A stretch of 64,000 nt of DNA from DATKNA01 sp963755755 (GTDB taxonomy: Bacteria; Actinomycetota; Actinomycetes; Actinomycetales; Kineosporiaceae), in NCBI GenBank assembly GCA_963755755.1, contig CAVWLJ010000013.1:34059-98058 (forward strand), given 5' to 3'. This document shows positions 46,595-56,857 of the stretch, piece by piece (the stretch's first letter is position 1; each line of letters starts with the position of its first letter). The translations under genes were made by a program, and so were the position numbers. The notes beneath the pieces were generated by a model. It made no database searches, was not told where the DNA came from, and saw only the letters and a list, made by a program, of their open reading frames with translations.

Positions 46595-47936
46595 TCAGCG
46601 CAGGAGCAGGCGGCGGACGTCGGCCGCGAGCGTGATCGAGCCCGTCGCGAGGACGCCCCCGCCGACGAGCCCGCCCTCCTCGGCGCGTCCGAAGGCGACG
46701 TCGACGGCGTCGTCGAGCCGGGGCGCGACGTGCACCCGGTCCTCGCCGAACACGTCGAGGGCGATGTCGCCGAGCTCGTCCGGGTCGATGGCGCGCGGTG
46801 ACCGCGAGCGCGTGACGACGACCTCGTCGAGCACCGGCTCGAGGGCGCCGAGAATGCCCTCGGCGTCCTTGTCCGCGAGGATCCCCGACGATCCCGACGA
46901 GTCGGGTGAACGTGAACGATTCCCGCACGGCGTCGGCCAGGACGGCCGCGCCGGCGGGGTTGTGCGCGGCGTCCACGATCACGGTCGGACCCCTGCGGAC
47001 GACCTCGAGCCGGCCGGGCGAGTCGGCGTCCGCCAGGGCGGTGCGCACGACCTCGGCGTCCAGCCCTCCGTCCGCGCCCAGCAGCGCCTCGACCGCCGCG
47101 ACGGCGCAGGCGGCGTTGCGCGCCTGGTGCTCGCCGTAGAGCGGGAGGAACACGTCCTCGTACGTGCCGCGGGCGGCGAGCGTCAGCAGCTGACCGCCGA
47201 CCGCGATCTCGCGCGCCGCGACGCCGAACTCGAGACCCTCGCGCAGCGGCGTCACGCCCACCTCGGCGCAGCGCCGGAGCAGGACGCCGGCGGCGTCCGG
47301 CGGCTGGTCGGCGAGCACGGCGACGGCGCCGGGCTTGATGATCCCGGCCTTCTCCGCGGCGATCGAGGCGACGTCGTACCCGAGGAAGCGCTGGTGGTCG
47401 AGCGCGATCGGCAGGACGACGGCCACCTGCGCGTCCAGCACGTTGGTCGCGTCCCACGAGCCCCCCATGCCGACCTCGACGGCGGCCACCTCGACGGGCG
47501 CGTCCGCGAAGGCCGCGTACGCCATCGCCACGAGCACCTCGAAGAACGTCATCCGGGGTTCGCCGGCCGGCACCCGCCGCTGGTCGACGAGGTCGACGTA
47601 GGGCGCGACGTCCTCGTAGGTGGCGACGAACCGCTCGGGCGTCAGCGGCCGGCCGTCGACCGCGATCCGCTCCCGGACGTCGACGAGGTGCGGGCTGGTG
47701 AAGCGGCCGGTCCGCAGGCCGTGCTCGCGCAGGAGCCGCTCCACCAGCCGGGTCGTGGACGTCTTGCCGTTCGTGCCCGTCAGGTGGACGGCCCGGAAGG
47801 CCTTCTGCGGGTCGCCGAGCAGACCGCAGACCTCGCGGATGCGGTCCAGCGACGGGACGAGGTCGTGCTCGGGGGCGCGGTCGAGGATCGCCTTCTCGAC
47901 CTCGGCCATCCGCTGCCGAACGCTGTCCGACGTCAT
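46595..47936 (-). CDS. folC: Folylpolyglutamate synthase / dihydrofolate synthase (frameshift near 46890)
   Basis: Mur-ligase-family enzyme adding glutamate to dihydropteroate and folates, about 446 residues when repaired. The ATP loop is LTGTNGKTSTTRLVERLL; SPHLVDVRERI, VGMGGSWDATNV, AEKAGIIKPGAVAV and VVDAAHNPAGAAVLADAV-type motifs follow in the usual order. One extra C near 46890 (plus strand) breaks the frame after RLVGIVG; the C-terminal domain resumes ILADKDAEGIL and ends RRLLLR. FolC is normally essential, so a sequencing error is more likely than a pseudogene. ATG 47936 follows a GGAG. In relatives it is directly next to valS; here a secreted glycosidase-like gene lies between them. 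Confidence 0.9.
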
Positions 47937-48017
47937 GGCTCCGGTCCCTCCTCGCGCCCTCGCTCGTGGGACGCGACCGGCCATGCTAGCCGGTCGCCTC
48001 GCCCGGCCCGCGTGCGC

Positions 48018-48059
48018 CGGCAGGCGCCGGCGCACCATCTGGTGCGCCGGCGCCTGCCG
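48018..48059. terminator. Terminator-like 20-base perfect palindrome
   Basis: Arms 48018-48037 and 48040-48059 are perfectly complementary around a 2-base centre; nearly all G/C. It lies 15 bases beyond the stop of the secreted glycosidase-like gene and upstream of folC, so it would insulate folC from that gene. Confidence 0.7.
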
Positions 48060-48073
48060 CGCCGAGCCGAACC

Positions 48074-50768
48074 TCAGCGAGTCGTCACGACGAGCCGGGC
48101 GTGCCGGTCGGAACCGGCGTTCACGAGCACCTCGCGGCCCCGGTTGGTGTTCTGCACGGTGAACGACACGGCCCGCGCCGTCGAGGCGGACGCTGCCGAT
48201 CGCTCGCGCCGCGGGGCAGGACCTGCCCGACGGTGAGGTGGGCCCGGACCCGGCTGACGACGTCGCGTGACGTAGCGCCGGCCGTCGTGGGCGGCCCGGA
48301 CGTCGATGGGAGCCGGTGCCGAGCCGGACGTGACGGGCGGTCAGCGGACCTGTCGCGTAGTCGGGGACCTGCGGGACGACCTCGAGCCGGCCGGCACCGA
48401 GGTCGGGGCTGATGCCGAGCTGCTGGTGCAGGACCGGCCACATCGTCCCGTAGTTGCCCCAGGCCTGCATGACCGATGCCCGCTCGGTGAACAGCCGCCC
48501 CAGCGAGTGCCCGTAGTAGGGCGGGTTGGGGTCGGACGGAGCGATCTCCTCCATCGCGCCGGGCATCTCGTCCGGCGCGAACATGATCTTGCGCGAGGTC
48601 GTCCGTGTACACCTGCTGCTGGGCCGCTCCGAGCCGGCCGTAGTTACCCTCGCCGACGGCCATGACTGCCGTGTTGAGGGTGAAGGAGTCGCGCTCGTCC
48701 GGCTGGTTCGACGTCGCGTTGTCGCCCGCGCAGTTCGTCGTCGGGTACGGCTGCGGCTTGTTCGGGTTCGTCGTCGCGCCGCTGCCGGTGTGGACGAGCC
48801 CGGACGACGACGTGAAGCACGGCGTCTCCCGGAGCAGCAGAGCCGAGATCGCGTTCGGCCGCGCGGCGAGGCCGGGGGACGTTCGTGCCGTTCAGCCACA
48901 GCTCGGCCTCCATCGGGACGACGCCGGTCCAGTACCGCTGGTAGATCCGGATGTTGCCCGGGTCCTGCAGCGAGTCGGCGTAGGCGTTCGCCGTGCCCGG
49001 CGTCGGGCTGCCCGGGTTGGCCTGACCGAACCACCACGCCTGCTCGAACTTCGCCATGAGCGCGGCGGCCTTGGCCTGCCAGGTCTTCGCCTCGGCGATG
49101 TTCCCCTTGCTCCGCGCCATCTCGGCGAAGTCGAGCTCGCCGCGGATGAGGTAGACGGCGTTGTCGAGCTTCTCGGCACCCTGGCCGGCCCGCTCGACGT
49201 TGCCGGCACCCTCGGGCCAGCCGTCCCCGTCGGCGTCCAGCGTCGGTCGTGGCGTAGACGAGGTTCTGGCGGGTGAAGTCGTACATCTCGTCGCGGAACC
49301 GGTTGTCGCCGGTCCACCGCCAGACCAGGGCGACGGCAGACGGGAACTTGACGGTCTCGTCGGTGTTGCCGGGGTCGGCGTTGGCGCCGAAGTAGACGGC
49401 GCCGTTGGTGACGACCTCGTGGACGACCTTGCCGGAGTCGCCGTTGACGACACGGCTGACGTCGCGCAGGGCCCGCAGGTGGTCCTCGGCGGTCGCGAAC
49501 TGCCCGACGGAGACGGCGGCGAAGTCGGTGTACTCGCCGTCGGTCGCGAACAGCCAGGGGTAGTCGGGGAAGCCGGCGCCGAAGAAGTGGATCTGGGGCA
49601 CCGTGCCCGCCGGAGCCGGGTAGTTGACGCCGGCATTGGTCTCCCGCACCTCCAGCGGCTGGCCCTGCGGACCGCCGGCGACCTGGGTGAGGTCGGCAAG
49701 GTTCTGCTTGCCCCAGACGATGGCCTGCTCGAGCTGCCGGTCGCCCGGGAGGGAGACGACGCTGTTGCCCGCGAGCGTGCGCCGCGAGGCGACCTTCGTC
49801 GGCGAACAGCGCTGCCGGGTGCGCCGCCGCGCTGGTGAACTCGCTGCGGGCTGCGGCGAGGCCGCGGTCGGAGCCGGCGACGGTGAACCACACGGTCGAC
49901 GCCCTTCGAGGGGACGTTCAGGGTGTACCGGAGCTGCCCGCCCGCGCCCTTGCCGTAGGCGGTGTCGTCACAGACGCGGAGGGGTCGGCGGTGTGTTGGG
50001 CCCGCTGGCCGGGCAGATCACGGGTGGGTCCTGAGGCCCGCGGAACGCGGTGCCGGTGCTGCTGCCCGTGGCCTTCAGCGCTGATCCCGCGGCCGCACCG
50101 ACGACGGCGGCCCAGTCGTGCGCCGACTGGTTCGGGCCGGGCGGCGTTCCCTGGTCGCGGAAGACGAGGCGGCCGCCGGAAACGCTGGCGCTGTCCGGCA
50201 GGTTGACCGCGGTCTGGCTCGGGTTCGTCTCACCCCACGGGTACGCGCTCATGAGTTCGGAGTGAGCGTCCACCGAGAGGTCGACCGTCCTGCTGCCGCC
50301 GGTGCTCGTGAACCTCAGGCCCACCAGGAGGGCGCGGTGGCCGTCCGGGACGACGTCGGTGCGCTGCACCCGGACGCCGGAGGTGACCGGGAAGTCCATC
50401 TGTGTGTAACCCCAGCCGGAGGTGAACCGTTGCGCCGACGGGAGCCAGGACCCGTTGACACCGAACCAGATGCCGTCGAGGAGCTTGAGCGGGGCGGACC
50501 AGATGCCGCCCATCTCGCCGCGGGTGTGGAACCCCAGGGCCGGGTAGTGGCCGTCCTCGGTGCCGACCTCGTAGGCCCGGGTGCCTGCCGCGACGAAGCG
50601 GCGGTTGCCCAGCTGGTCGGTGGTGGAGAGCTCCGGCGCCCGGGAGCGGGACGTTCCTGAGGTGCCGGCAGTGGCGGACGCCGAGGCCGGGGCGGCCGCC
50701 AGGGCGAGGCCACCGATCAGAGCGGCTGAGAGTGGAAGGATCAACCAGGGCAAGCGACGACGCGCCAT
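48074..50768 (-). CDS. Secreted six-hairpin glycosidase-like protein (several frameshifts)
   Basis: Predicted exported carbohydrate-active enzyme of about 895 residues. ATG 50768 opens ARRRLPWLILPLSAALIGG, a signal peptide ending in an Ala-rich APASASA region. An N-terminal beta-rich domain (GEMGGIWSAPLKLLDGIWF, split by turns) precedes an (alpha/alpha)6-type domain: FGAGFPDYPWLFATDGEYTD, VVHEVVTNGAVYFG, LDADGDGWPEGAGN, RGELDFAEMARSKGN, PPYYGHSLGRLFTE. These resemble debranching-enzyme/GH63-like proteins; the reaction is not assigned. Frames break several times between 48180 and 49990. The repaired C-terminus is FTVQNTNRGREVLVNAG and stops at 48074. It interrupts the valS-folC pair. Confidence 0.7.
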
Positions 50769-50897
50769 TACGACTCCGTCTGCCAGGGCGGGCGCGCCGG
50801 GTACCCCACCGGATCCGGCTGCGCGGGCGCCGAATAGTGAGCCCCTTCCTACCCCTCTCACATCATTCGGACAACAGGGACACAGCTCGCGTGGAGG

Positions 50898-53537
50898 TCA
50901 GGGCGAGGGCGGCAGGGCGGCGAGCTGCGCCGTGATGCGGGCGAGATCCGCCTCGGCCGCCTCGAGCCGAACGCGGATCTTGTCGACGACCTCGGCCGGC
51001 GCCTTGGCCAGGAACTGGGCGTTGCCGAGCTTGCCCTGCGCCTGCGCGCGCTCCTTCTCCGCCGCGGCGAGGTCCTTCTCGAGCCGCTTGCGCTCGGCCG
51101 CCACGTCGATGACCCCGGAGAGGTCGAGGTCCACGGTCACGCTGCCGGCCGTGAGGCTCGCCGTCGCGGCGAACGACTCCCCCGCCGGCTCCAGCGTCGC
51201 GAGCGAGCGGACCTCCGCCTCGTGCCCGGCGAGGGTGCCGGCGAGACCCGTGATCCGGGCCGGCACCCGGCGTCCGGGCCGCAGGCCCTGGTCGGACCGG
51301 AAGCGCCGGACCTCGGTGACGAGCTCCTGCAGGGCCGCGACCTCGGCCTCCGCGGCCGGGTCGTGGAACGCGGGCACGGCCGGCCACGGCGCCACGACGA
51401 TCGACTCGCCGCCGGTGAGCTCGGTCCAGAGCGCCTCGGTGACGAACGGCGTGACCGGGTGCAGCAGGCGCAGCACGACGTCGAGCACCTCGCCGAGCAC
51501 GCGCCGGGTGACGTCGGCCGAGCGGCCTCCACTCCCCTCGTCGGACGAGCGCAGCGGCTGCTTGGCGAACTCCAGGTACCAGTCGCAGACCTCGTCCCAC
51601 ACGAAGTGGTAGAGCGCGTCGGTCGTCTTGGCGAACTGGAAGTCCTCGTACCCGGCGTCCACCTGAGCGGTCACGGTGGCGAGCCGGGAGAGGATCCACC
51701 GGTCCACGACCGACTGCTCGGACGCCGGGGGCAGGTCGCCCTGCACCGTCGCGCCGTTGAGCAGGGCGAACCGGGTGGCGTTCCAGAGCTTGGTGCAGAA
51801 GTTCCGGCTGCCCTCGACCCATTCGGCGCTGATCGGGACGTCGGTCCCGGGGTTGGCGCCGCGGGCGAGGGTGAAGCGCAGGGCGTCGGACCCGTACTGG
51901 TCCATCCAGTCGAGCGGGTCGACGACGTTGCCGCGCGACTTGCTCATCTTCTTGCCGAACTTGTCGCGCACCAGACCGGTGAGGGCCACGGTGTGGAACG
52001 GCTGGACGCCGTCCATCGCGTAGAGGCCGAACATCATCATCCGGGCGACCCAGAAGAAGATGATGTCGTAGCCGGTGAGCAGCACGTCCGTCGGGTAGAA
52101 GCGGCGCAGGTCGACGGTGTCCTCGGGCCAGCCGAGCGTGGAGAACGGCCAGAGCGCGCTGGAGAACCAGGTGTCGAGGACGTCCTCGTCCTGCCGCCAC
52201 CCGGCGGGTGGCTCCTCGTCGGGGCCGACGCAGCGCATCTCCCCCGCCGGGCCGTACCAGACCGGGATGCGGTGCCCCCACCACAGCTGGCGCGAGATGC
52301 ACCAGTCGTGCATGTTGTCGACCCAGTCGAAGTACCGCTGCGCCAGGGACGCCGGGTGGATCGTCACCCGCCCGTCGCGCACCGCGTCCCCGGCGGCCTT
52401 GGCGAGCGGACCGGCCTTGACGAACCACTGCTCCGACAGGCGCGGCTCGATGACGGCGTCGCAGCGCGAGCAGTGCCCGACGGCGTGCAGGTAGGGCCGC
52501 TTCTCCGCGACGATCCGCCCCTCCTCGCGGAGCGCCGCGACGACGGCCGGACGCGCCTCGAAGCGGTCCAGGCCCTCGAACGGCCCCGGCGCGGTGACCA
52601 CGCCGCGCTCGTCGAGCACCGTCAGCGACGGCAGGCCGTGGCGCTGGCCGATCTCGAAGTCGTTCGGGTCGTGCGCCGGCGTCACCTTGACGGCGCCGGT
52701 GCCGAAGCTGGGGTCGACGTGCTCGTCGGCGACGATCGGGATCCGGCGTCCGGTGAGCGGCAGCTCCACCTCCGTGCCGATGAGGTGCCTGTAGCGCTCG
52801 TCGTCCGGGTGGACGGCGACGGCCGTGTCGCCGAGCATCGTCTCGGCGCGCGTCGTCGCGACCACGATGCTCGCGTCCCCCGCGCCGTACCGGATCGAGA
52901 TGAGCTCGCCCTCGTCGTCGTGGTGGTCGACCTCGATGTCGGAGAGGGCGGTGCGGTCGCGCGGGCACCAGTTGATGATGCGCTCGGCCCGGTAGATGAG
53001 GCCGTCGTCGTAGAGCCGCTTGAAGATGGTCTGGACGGCGCGGGAGAGGCCCTCGTCCATGGTGAAGCGCTCGCGGGTCCAGTCGACGCCGTCGCCGAGC
53101 CGGCGCATCTGACCGAGGATCTTGCCGCCGTACTCGGCCTTCCACTCCCAGACCTTCGCGACGAAGTCCTCGCGGGTGTAGTCGTGCTTGCTCCGGCCCT
53201 CGGTCTCGGCGAGGTGGCGCTCGACCAGGGTCTGGGTGGCGATGCCCGCGTGGTCCATCCCCGGCAGCCAGAGCGCCTCGTAGCCCTGCATGCGCCGGCG
53301 GCGGGTCAGGGCGTCCATGAGGGTGTGCTGGAACGCATGGCCGAGGTGCAGGCTGCCGGTGACGTTCGGCGGCGGGATGACGATGCAGTACGCCGGCTTG
53401 TCGCTCTCGGGGTGCGCCGTGAAGTAGCCGCGCTCGATCCACCGCTCGTACAGCGGCCCCTCTACGTCGGCCGGCGCGTACGAGGACGGCAGGCTGACGG
53501 TGGGGCGCGGCTGTTCCGCGGTGGGTGTCGTGGACAT
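50898..53537 (-). CDS. valS: Valyl-tRNA synthetase
   Basis: Charges tRNA-Val. The class I signatures are PPPNVTGSLHLGHA (HIGH motif as HLGH at residues 64-67) and KFGKKMSKSRGN (KMSKS near residue 530). The editing domain is present (VATTRAETMLGDTAVAVHP), as are the zinc-like GHCSRCD site, the anticodon-binding domain and a C-terminal coiled coil (ERKRLEKDLAAAEKERAQAQG). At 879 residues it has the family length. I chose ATG 53537, which has GGGA five bases upstream; ATG 53546 in the same frame is also possible. The frame is intact. Confidence 0.95.
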   Translation of the reverse strand: MSTTPTAEQPRPTVSLPSSYAPADVEGPLYERWIERGYFTAHPESDKPAYCIVIPPPNVTGSLHLGHAFQHTLMDALTRRRRMQGYEALWLPGMDHAGIATQTLVERHLAETEGRSKHDYTREDFVAKVWEWKAEYGGKILGQMRRLGDGVDWTRERFTMDEGLSRAVQTIFKRLYDDGLIYRAERIINWCPRDRTALSDIEVDHHDDEGELISIRYGAGDASIVVATTRAETMLGDTAVAVHPDDERYRHLIGTEVELPLTGRRIPIVADEHVDPSFGTGAVKVTPAHDPNDFEIGQRHGLPSLTVLDERGVVTAPGPFEGLDRFEARPAVVAALREEGRIVAEKRPYLHAVGHCSRCDAVIEPRLSEQWFVKAGPLAKAAGDAVRDGRVTIHPASLAQRYFDWVDNMHDWCISRQLWWGHRIPVWYGPAGEMRCVGPDEEPPAGWRQDEDVLDTWFSSALWPFSTLGWPEDTVDLRRFYPTDVLLTGYDIIFFWVARMMMFGLYAMDGVQPFHTVALTGLVRDKFGKKMSKSRGNVVDPLDWMDQYGSDALRFTLARGANPGTDVPISAEWVEGSRNFCTKLWNATRFALLNGATVQGDLPPASEQSVVDRWILSRLATVTAQVDAGYEDFQFAKTTDALYHFVWDEVCDWYLEFAKQPLRSSDEGSGGRSADVTRRVLGEVLDVVLRLLHPVTPFVTEALWTELTGGESIVVAPWPAVPAFHDPAAEAEVAALQELVTEVRRFRSDQGLRPGRRVPARITGLAGTLAGHEAEVRSLATLEPAGESFAATASLTAGSVTVDLDLSGVIDVAAERKRLEKDLAAAEKERAQAQGKLGNAQFLAKAPAEVVDKIRVRLEAAEADLARITAQLAALPPSP

Positions 53538-53626
53538 GGATCCCATGCTACGGATTCCGCACCCCGGCCCTCGCACCGATAACGCGACCCGGCTCGTGCC
53601 GTCGGACCTCGTGCCCTCGGACCCCG

Positions 53627-53673
53627 GACGCACCTCGCCGCCGCCGGTCGTACCGGCGGCGGCGAGGTGCGTC
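53627..53673. terminator. Terminator, 22-base perfect stem
   Basis: Arms 53627-53648 and 53652-53673 pair perfectly around a 3-base loop (CGT). It lies 34 bases after the MFS gene stop (53707) and upstream of valS, both on the minus strand, so it probably ends the MFS transcript. Confidence 0.72.
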
Positions 53674-53706
53674 AGGCAGCAGTCCGCTGATGGACGGACC
53701 GACGGG

Positions 53707-55284
53707 TCAGTGCATGACGACGGGCGGAGCCTCCACGTCGGCGTCGTCGAGCAGGTGCGACTCCTCCCGCTTGCGCGGCAGGAAGAACGCCGGGACGAAC
53801 GTGAGGGCGACGAGGATCGCCGCGACCCAGTACGTCTGCGCGAACGCCTGACCGGCGTCGTGCAAGCCCTTGGCCACGGCGGGAGCACCGAGCACCTTGG
53901 CCAGCCCCGGGTCGTGCCAGGTCGCCGTGGCCGGACCGGCGAGCGGGTACGACTTGAGGTTGTTGGTCAGCACCACAGACATGACGGCGACGCCGACGGA
54001 GCTTGCGATCTGCTGGACGATGTTGAGCAGCGTCGATCCTCGGGCCACCTCCTGCGACCGGAGCGTCCGCAGCGCCGAGGTCATGAGCGGCATCATGCTC
54101 AGGCCCATCCCGAGCCCCATGATGAAAAGGACCGTGATGAGCTGCGGGTAGGGCGTCGTTGCGGTGATCTGGGTCAGGGCGAACATGCCGCCGGTGATGA
54201 GCAGCAGGCCGAACGGCACGATCCGCCCGACCGGCACGCGGTCGGACAGCATGCCTGCCATGGGCATCGTCAGCATGGCCCCGATGCCCTGGGGGGCGAC
54301 GAGCAGGCCGGCGTTGAGCGTGGACTCACCGCGGACGAGCTGGAAGTAGGTCGGCACGAGCAGCAGGCCGCCGAAGAACGCCGCGGCGAAGAGGAACATC
54401 GTCGAGGTCGCGGCCCGCAGGTCGCGGTTGCGGAACAGGCGCAGGTCGAGCAGCGGATGCTCCGGACGGAACGAGTGCCAGACGAAGGCCACCATGAGCA
54501 CCGCCCCGATCAGCATGGGGACGAGCACCTTCGCCGCGAGGAAGGTCCCCTCACCGGGAATGGAGGAGACCCCGTAGAGGAACAGCGCGAGGCCCGGCGA
54601 CATGAGGGCCACGCCCACGACGTCCAGCGACTCCGTCGGGTGCGGGTTGTCCCTGGGCAGCGCCCGCAGCGCGTACACCGCGGCGATCAGACCGATGGGG
54701 ACGTTGATGAGGAAGATCCAGTGCCAGCTCGCCTTCTGGATCAGCCAGCCGCCGAGGATGGGCCCGGCGATGGGACCGAGCAGCATGGGGACCCCGAGGA
54801 TCGCCATGAGCCGGCCCATCCGCTTGGGCCCGGCCGCCCGCGTCATGATCGTCATGCCGAGCGGCATGAGCATGCCGCCACCGAGCCCCTGCAGGACCCG
54901 GAAGCTGATGAGCATGCCGATCGACGTGGCGGCGGCGCAGAGCGCCGAGCCCGCGGTGAACAGCACGAGCGCGAGGACGTAGAGCCGCTTCGTGCCGAAG
55001 CGGTCGGCCGCCCACCCGGTCAACGGGATCACGGTCGCGAGCGCGAGGGTGTAGGCGGTGACCGTCCAGGCGACGGTCGAGTAGGCCAGCGGCTGGGCCG
55101 GGTTCGGGGCGAAGACGATCTGGAACGTCGGCAGGGCGACGTTGACGACCGTGATGTCGAGGATCGACATGATCGCCCCGAGGACGACGACGCCGGCGAT
55201 CTTCAGGACGGCGCCGTCGATCTTCTCCGGATACGTAGGCGGTGCGGACTGGGTGGGTACGGCTGACACGGCGATGATCCTCAT
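53707..55284 (-). CDS. MFS drug exporter, DHA2 (EmrB/QacA) family, 14 TM
   Basis: Proton-driven multidrug exporter of 525 residues with about 14 hydrophobic helices. Motif A is GWAADRFGTKRLY; the helix-5 motif C-like GPIAGPILGGWLIQ is present. SILDITVVNVALPT near the start is the DHA2 motif D1. The start ATG 55284 is the first in-frame Met; a second Met-free stretch of about 20 residues precedes helix 1. No TetR or MarR regulator is adjacent, but three GCTGACA-like repeats lie upstream (55365-55430). The gene sits between clpX and valS, which is not its usual place. Intact. Confidence 0.88.
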   Translation of the reverse strand: MRIIAVSAVPTQSAPPTYPEKIDGAVLKIAGVVVLGAIMSILDITVVNVALPTFQIVFAPNPAQPLAYSTVAWTVTAYTLALATVIPLTGWAADRFGTKRLYVLALVLFTAGSALCAAATSIGMLISFRVLQGLGGGMLMPLGMTIMTRAAGPKRMGRLMAILGVPMLLGPIAGPILGGWLIQKASWHWIFLINVPIGLIAAVYALRALPRDNPHPTESLDVVGVALMSPGLALFLYGVSSIPGEGTFLAAKVLVPMLIGAVLMVAFVWHSFRPEHPLLDLRLFRNRDLRAATSTMFLFAAAFFGGLLLVPTYFQLVRGESTLNAGLLVAPQGIGAMLTMPMAGMLSDRVPVGRIVPFGLLLITGGMFALTQITATTPYPQLITVLFIMGLGMGLSMMPLMTSALRTLRSQEVARGSTLLNIVQQIASSVGVAVMSVVLTNNLKSYPLAGPATATWHDPGLAKVLGAPAVAKGLHDAGQAFAQTYWVAAILVALTFVPAFFLPRKREESHLLDDADVEAPPVVMH

Positions 55285-55441
55285 CCGGCAGGGGTACGGG
55301 AGTCTGGGACTGAGCTGTGATCCTGTGCTCGTCCGAGCCTAGCCGGGGGCACCGACACAGCGTCAGCCTCGAGGATGGCGGCCCGCGCTGACAGCCGGCG
55401 CACACGGCGCTGACACGCGGCCGTTCCCCCGCAGCAGGGGG

Positions 55442-56722
55442 TCAGGCGGACTTGTCCCGGCGCTCGCGCGACTTGCGGACCGGCGCCTCGCGCGGCACGA
55501 GCGTCGGGTTGACGTTCTTGAGCACGACGTCGCGGGTGACGACGACCCGGGCCACGTCGTCCCGGGACGGCACGTCGAACATCACCGGGAGGAGGACCTC
55601 CTCCATGATCGCCCGAAGGCCACGGGCACCGGTGCCGCGCAGGATCGCCTGGTCCGCGACCGCCTCGAGCGCGTCGTCGGTGAACTCGAGCTCGACGCCG
55701 TCGATCTCGAACATCCGCTGGTACTGCTTGACCAGGGCGTTCTTCGGCGTCGTGAGGATGGAGACGAGCGCGTCGCGGTCGAGCGGCGACACCGTCGTGA
55801 TGACCGGCAGGCGGCCGATGAACTCGGGGATGAGCCCGAACTTCAGCAGGTCCTCGGGCATGACCTCGGAGTAGAGGTCGGTGTCCTCGCGCGGCGTGTG
55901 CAGCTGCGCGCCGAAGCCGATCCCCCGCTTGCCGACCCGGGAGCTGATGATCTGGTCGAGCCCGGCGAACGCCCCGCCCACGATGAAGAGGACGTTCGTC
56001 GTGTCGATCTGGATGAACTCCTGGTGCGGGTGCTTGCGGCCGCCCTGCGGCGGCACCGAGGCCGTCGTCCCCTCGAGGATCTTCAGCAGCGCCTGCTGCA
56101 CGCCCTCGCCCGAGACGTCCCGCGTGATCGACGGGTTCTCCGACTTGCGGGCGATCTTGTCGACCTCGTCGATGTAGATGATCCCGGTCTCGGCCTTCTT
56201 GACGTCGTAGTCGGCGGCCTGGATCAGCTTGAGGAGGATGTTCTCGACGTCCTCGCCCACGTAGCCGGCCTCGGTGAGGGCGGTGGCGTCCGCGATGGCG
56301 AAGGGCACGTTGAGCATCTTCGCGAGGGTCTGGGCGAGGTAGGTCTTGCCGCAGCCGGTCGGCCCGATGAGCAGGATGTTCGACTTGGCGATCTCGACGG
56401 CGTCCTCGCCGCGGCGGCCCGGCTCACCCGCCTGGATGCGCTTGTAGTGGTTGTAGACCGCGACCGCGAGGGACTTCTTGGCCGACTCCTGCCCCACGAC
56501 GTACTGCTCGAGGAACTCGAAGATCTTCTTCGGCTTGGGGAGCTCGACGAGCCCGAGCTCGCTGGCCTCGGCCAGCTCCTCCTCGATGATCTCGTTGCAG
56601 AGGTCGATGCATTCGTCGCAGATGTACACGCCCGGCCCGGCGATGAGCTTCTTGACCTGCTTCTGGCTCTTCCCGCAGAAGGAGCATTTGAGCAGGTCTC
56701 CGCCGTCACCGATGCGTGCCAC
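55442..56722 (-). CDS. clpX: ATP-dependent Clp protease ATP-binding subunit ClpX
   Basis: AAA+ unfoldase that feeds substrates to ClpP1P2, 426 residues, intact. The N-terminal zinc-binding domain has Cys13, Cys16, Cys35 and Cys38. Walker A is GPTGCGKT near residue 120, Walker B is IIYIDEVDK, and the IGF loop for ClpP docking is GIGFGA. The arginine-finger region follows GLIPEFIGRLP. GTG 56722 gives the conserved ARIGDGGDLLKCSFCGKS start. It lies downstream of clpP2 across a hairpin at 56807-56849, so clpX may be transcribed partly by read-through. Confidence 0.97.
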   Translation of the reverse strand: MARIGDGGDLLKCSFCGKSQKQVKKLIAGPGVYICDECIDLCNEIIEEELAEASELGLVELPKPKKIFEFLEQYVVGQESAKKSLAVAVYNHYKRIQAGEPGRRGEDAVEIAKSNILLIGPTGCGKTYLAQTLAKMLNVPFAIADATALTEAGYVGEDVENILLKLIQAADYDVKKAETGIIYIDEVDKIARKSENPSITRDVSGEGVQQALLKILEGTTASVPPQGGRKHPHQEFIQIDTTNVLFIVGGAFAGLDQIISSRVGKRGIGFGAQLHTPREDTDLYSEVMPEDLLKFGLIPEFIGRLPVITTVSPLDRDALVSILTTPKNALVKQYQRMFEIDGVELEFTDDALEAVADQAILRGTGARGLRAIMEEVLLPVMFDVPSRDDVARVVVTRDVVLKNVNPTLVPREAPVRKSRERRDKSA

Positions 56723-56806
56723 GGGGATGTCCCTTCCTCTCGGGGGCGTGCGGGTCGCGTACGTCGTCGTGCGGGAGGTCCCTGCCCCCTCGTCCCCCAT
56801 TGAACG

Positions 56807-56849
56807 CCACCCCGGCCCCGCTGTCAGCGGTTATCCGGGGCCGGGGTGG
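56807..56849 (-). terminator. Hairpin between clpP2 and clpX
   Basis: A 14-base perfect stem (56807-56820 with 56836-56849), 15-base loop, nearly all G/C. It lies 9 bases after the clpP2 stop and upstream of clpX. It could be a partial terminator or a processing site that sets ClpP-to-ClpX ratios. Confidence 0.5.
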
Positions 56850-56857
56850 GGCGTGTT

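Noticed and set aside
53538..53626. T-box or other riboswitch upstream of valS
   Set aside because: The leader is under 100 bases and shows no T-box sequence or specifier hairpin.
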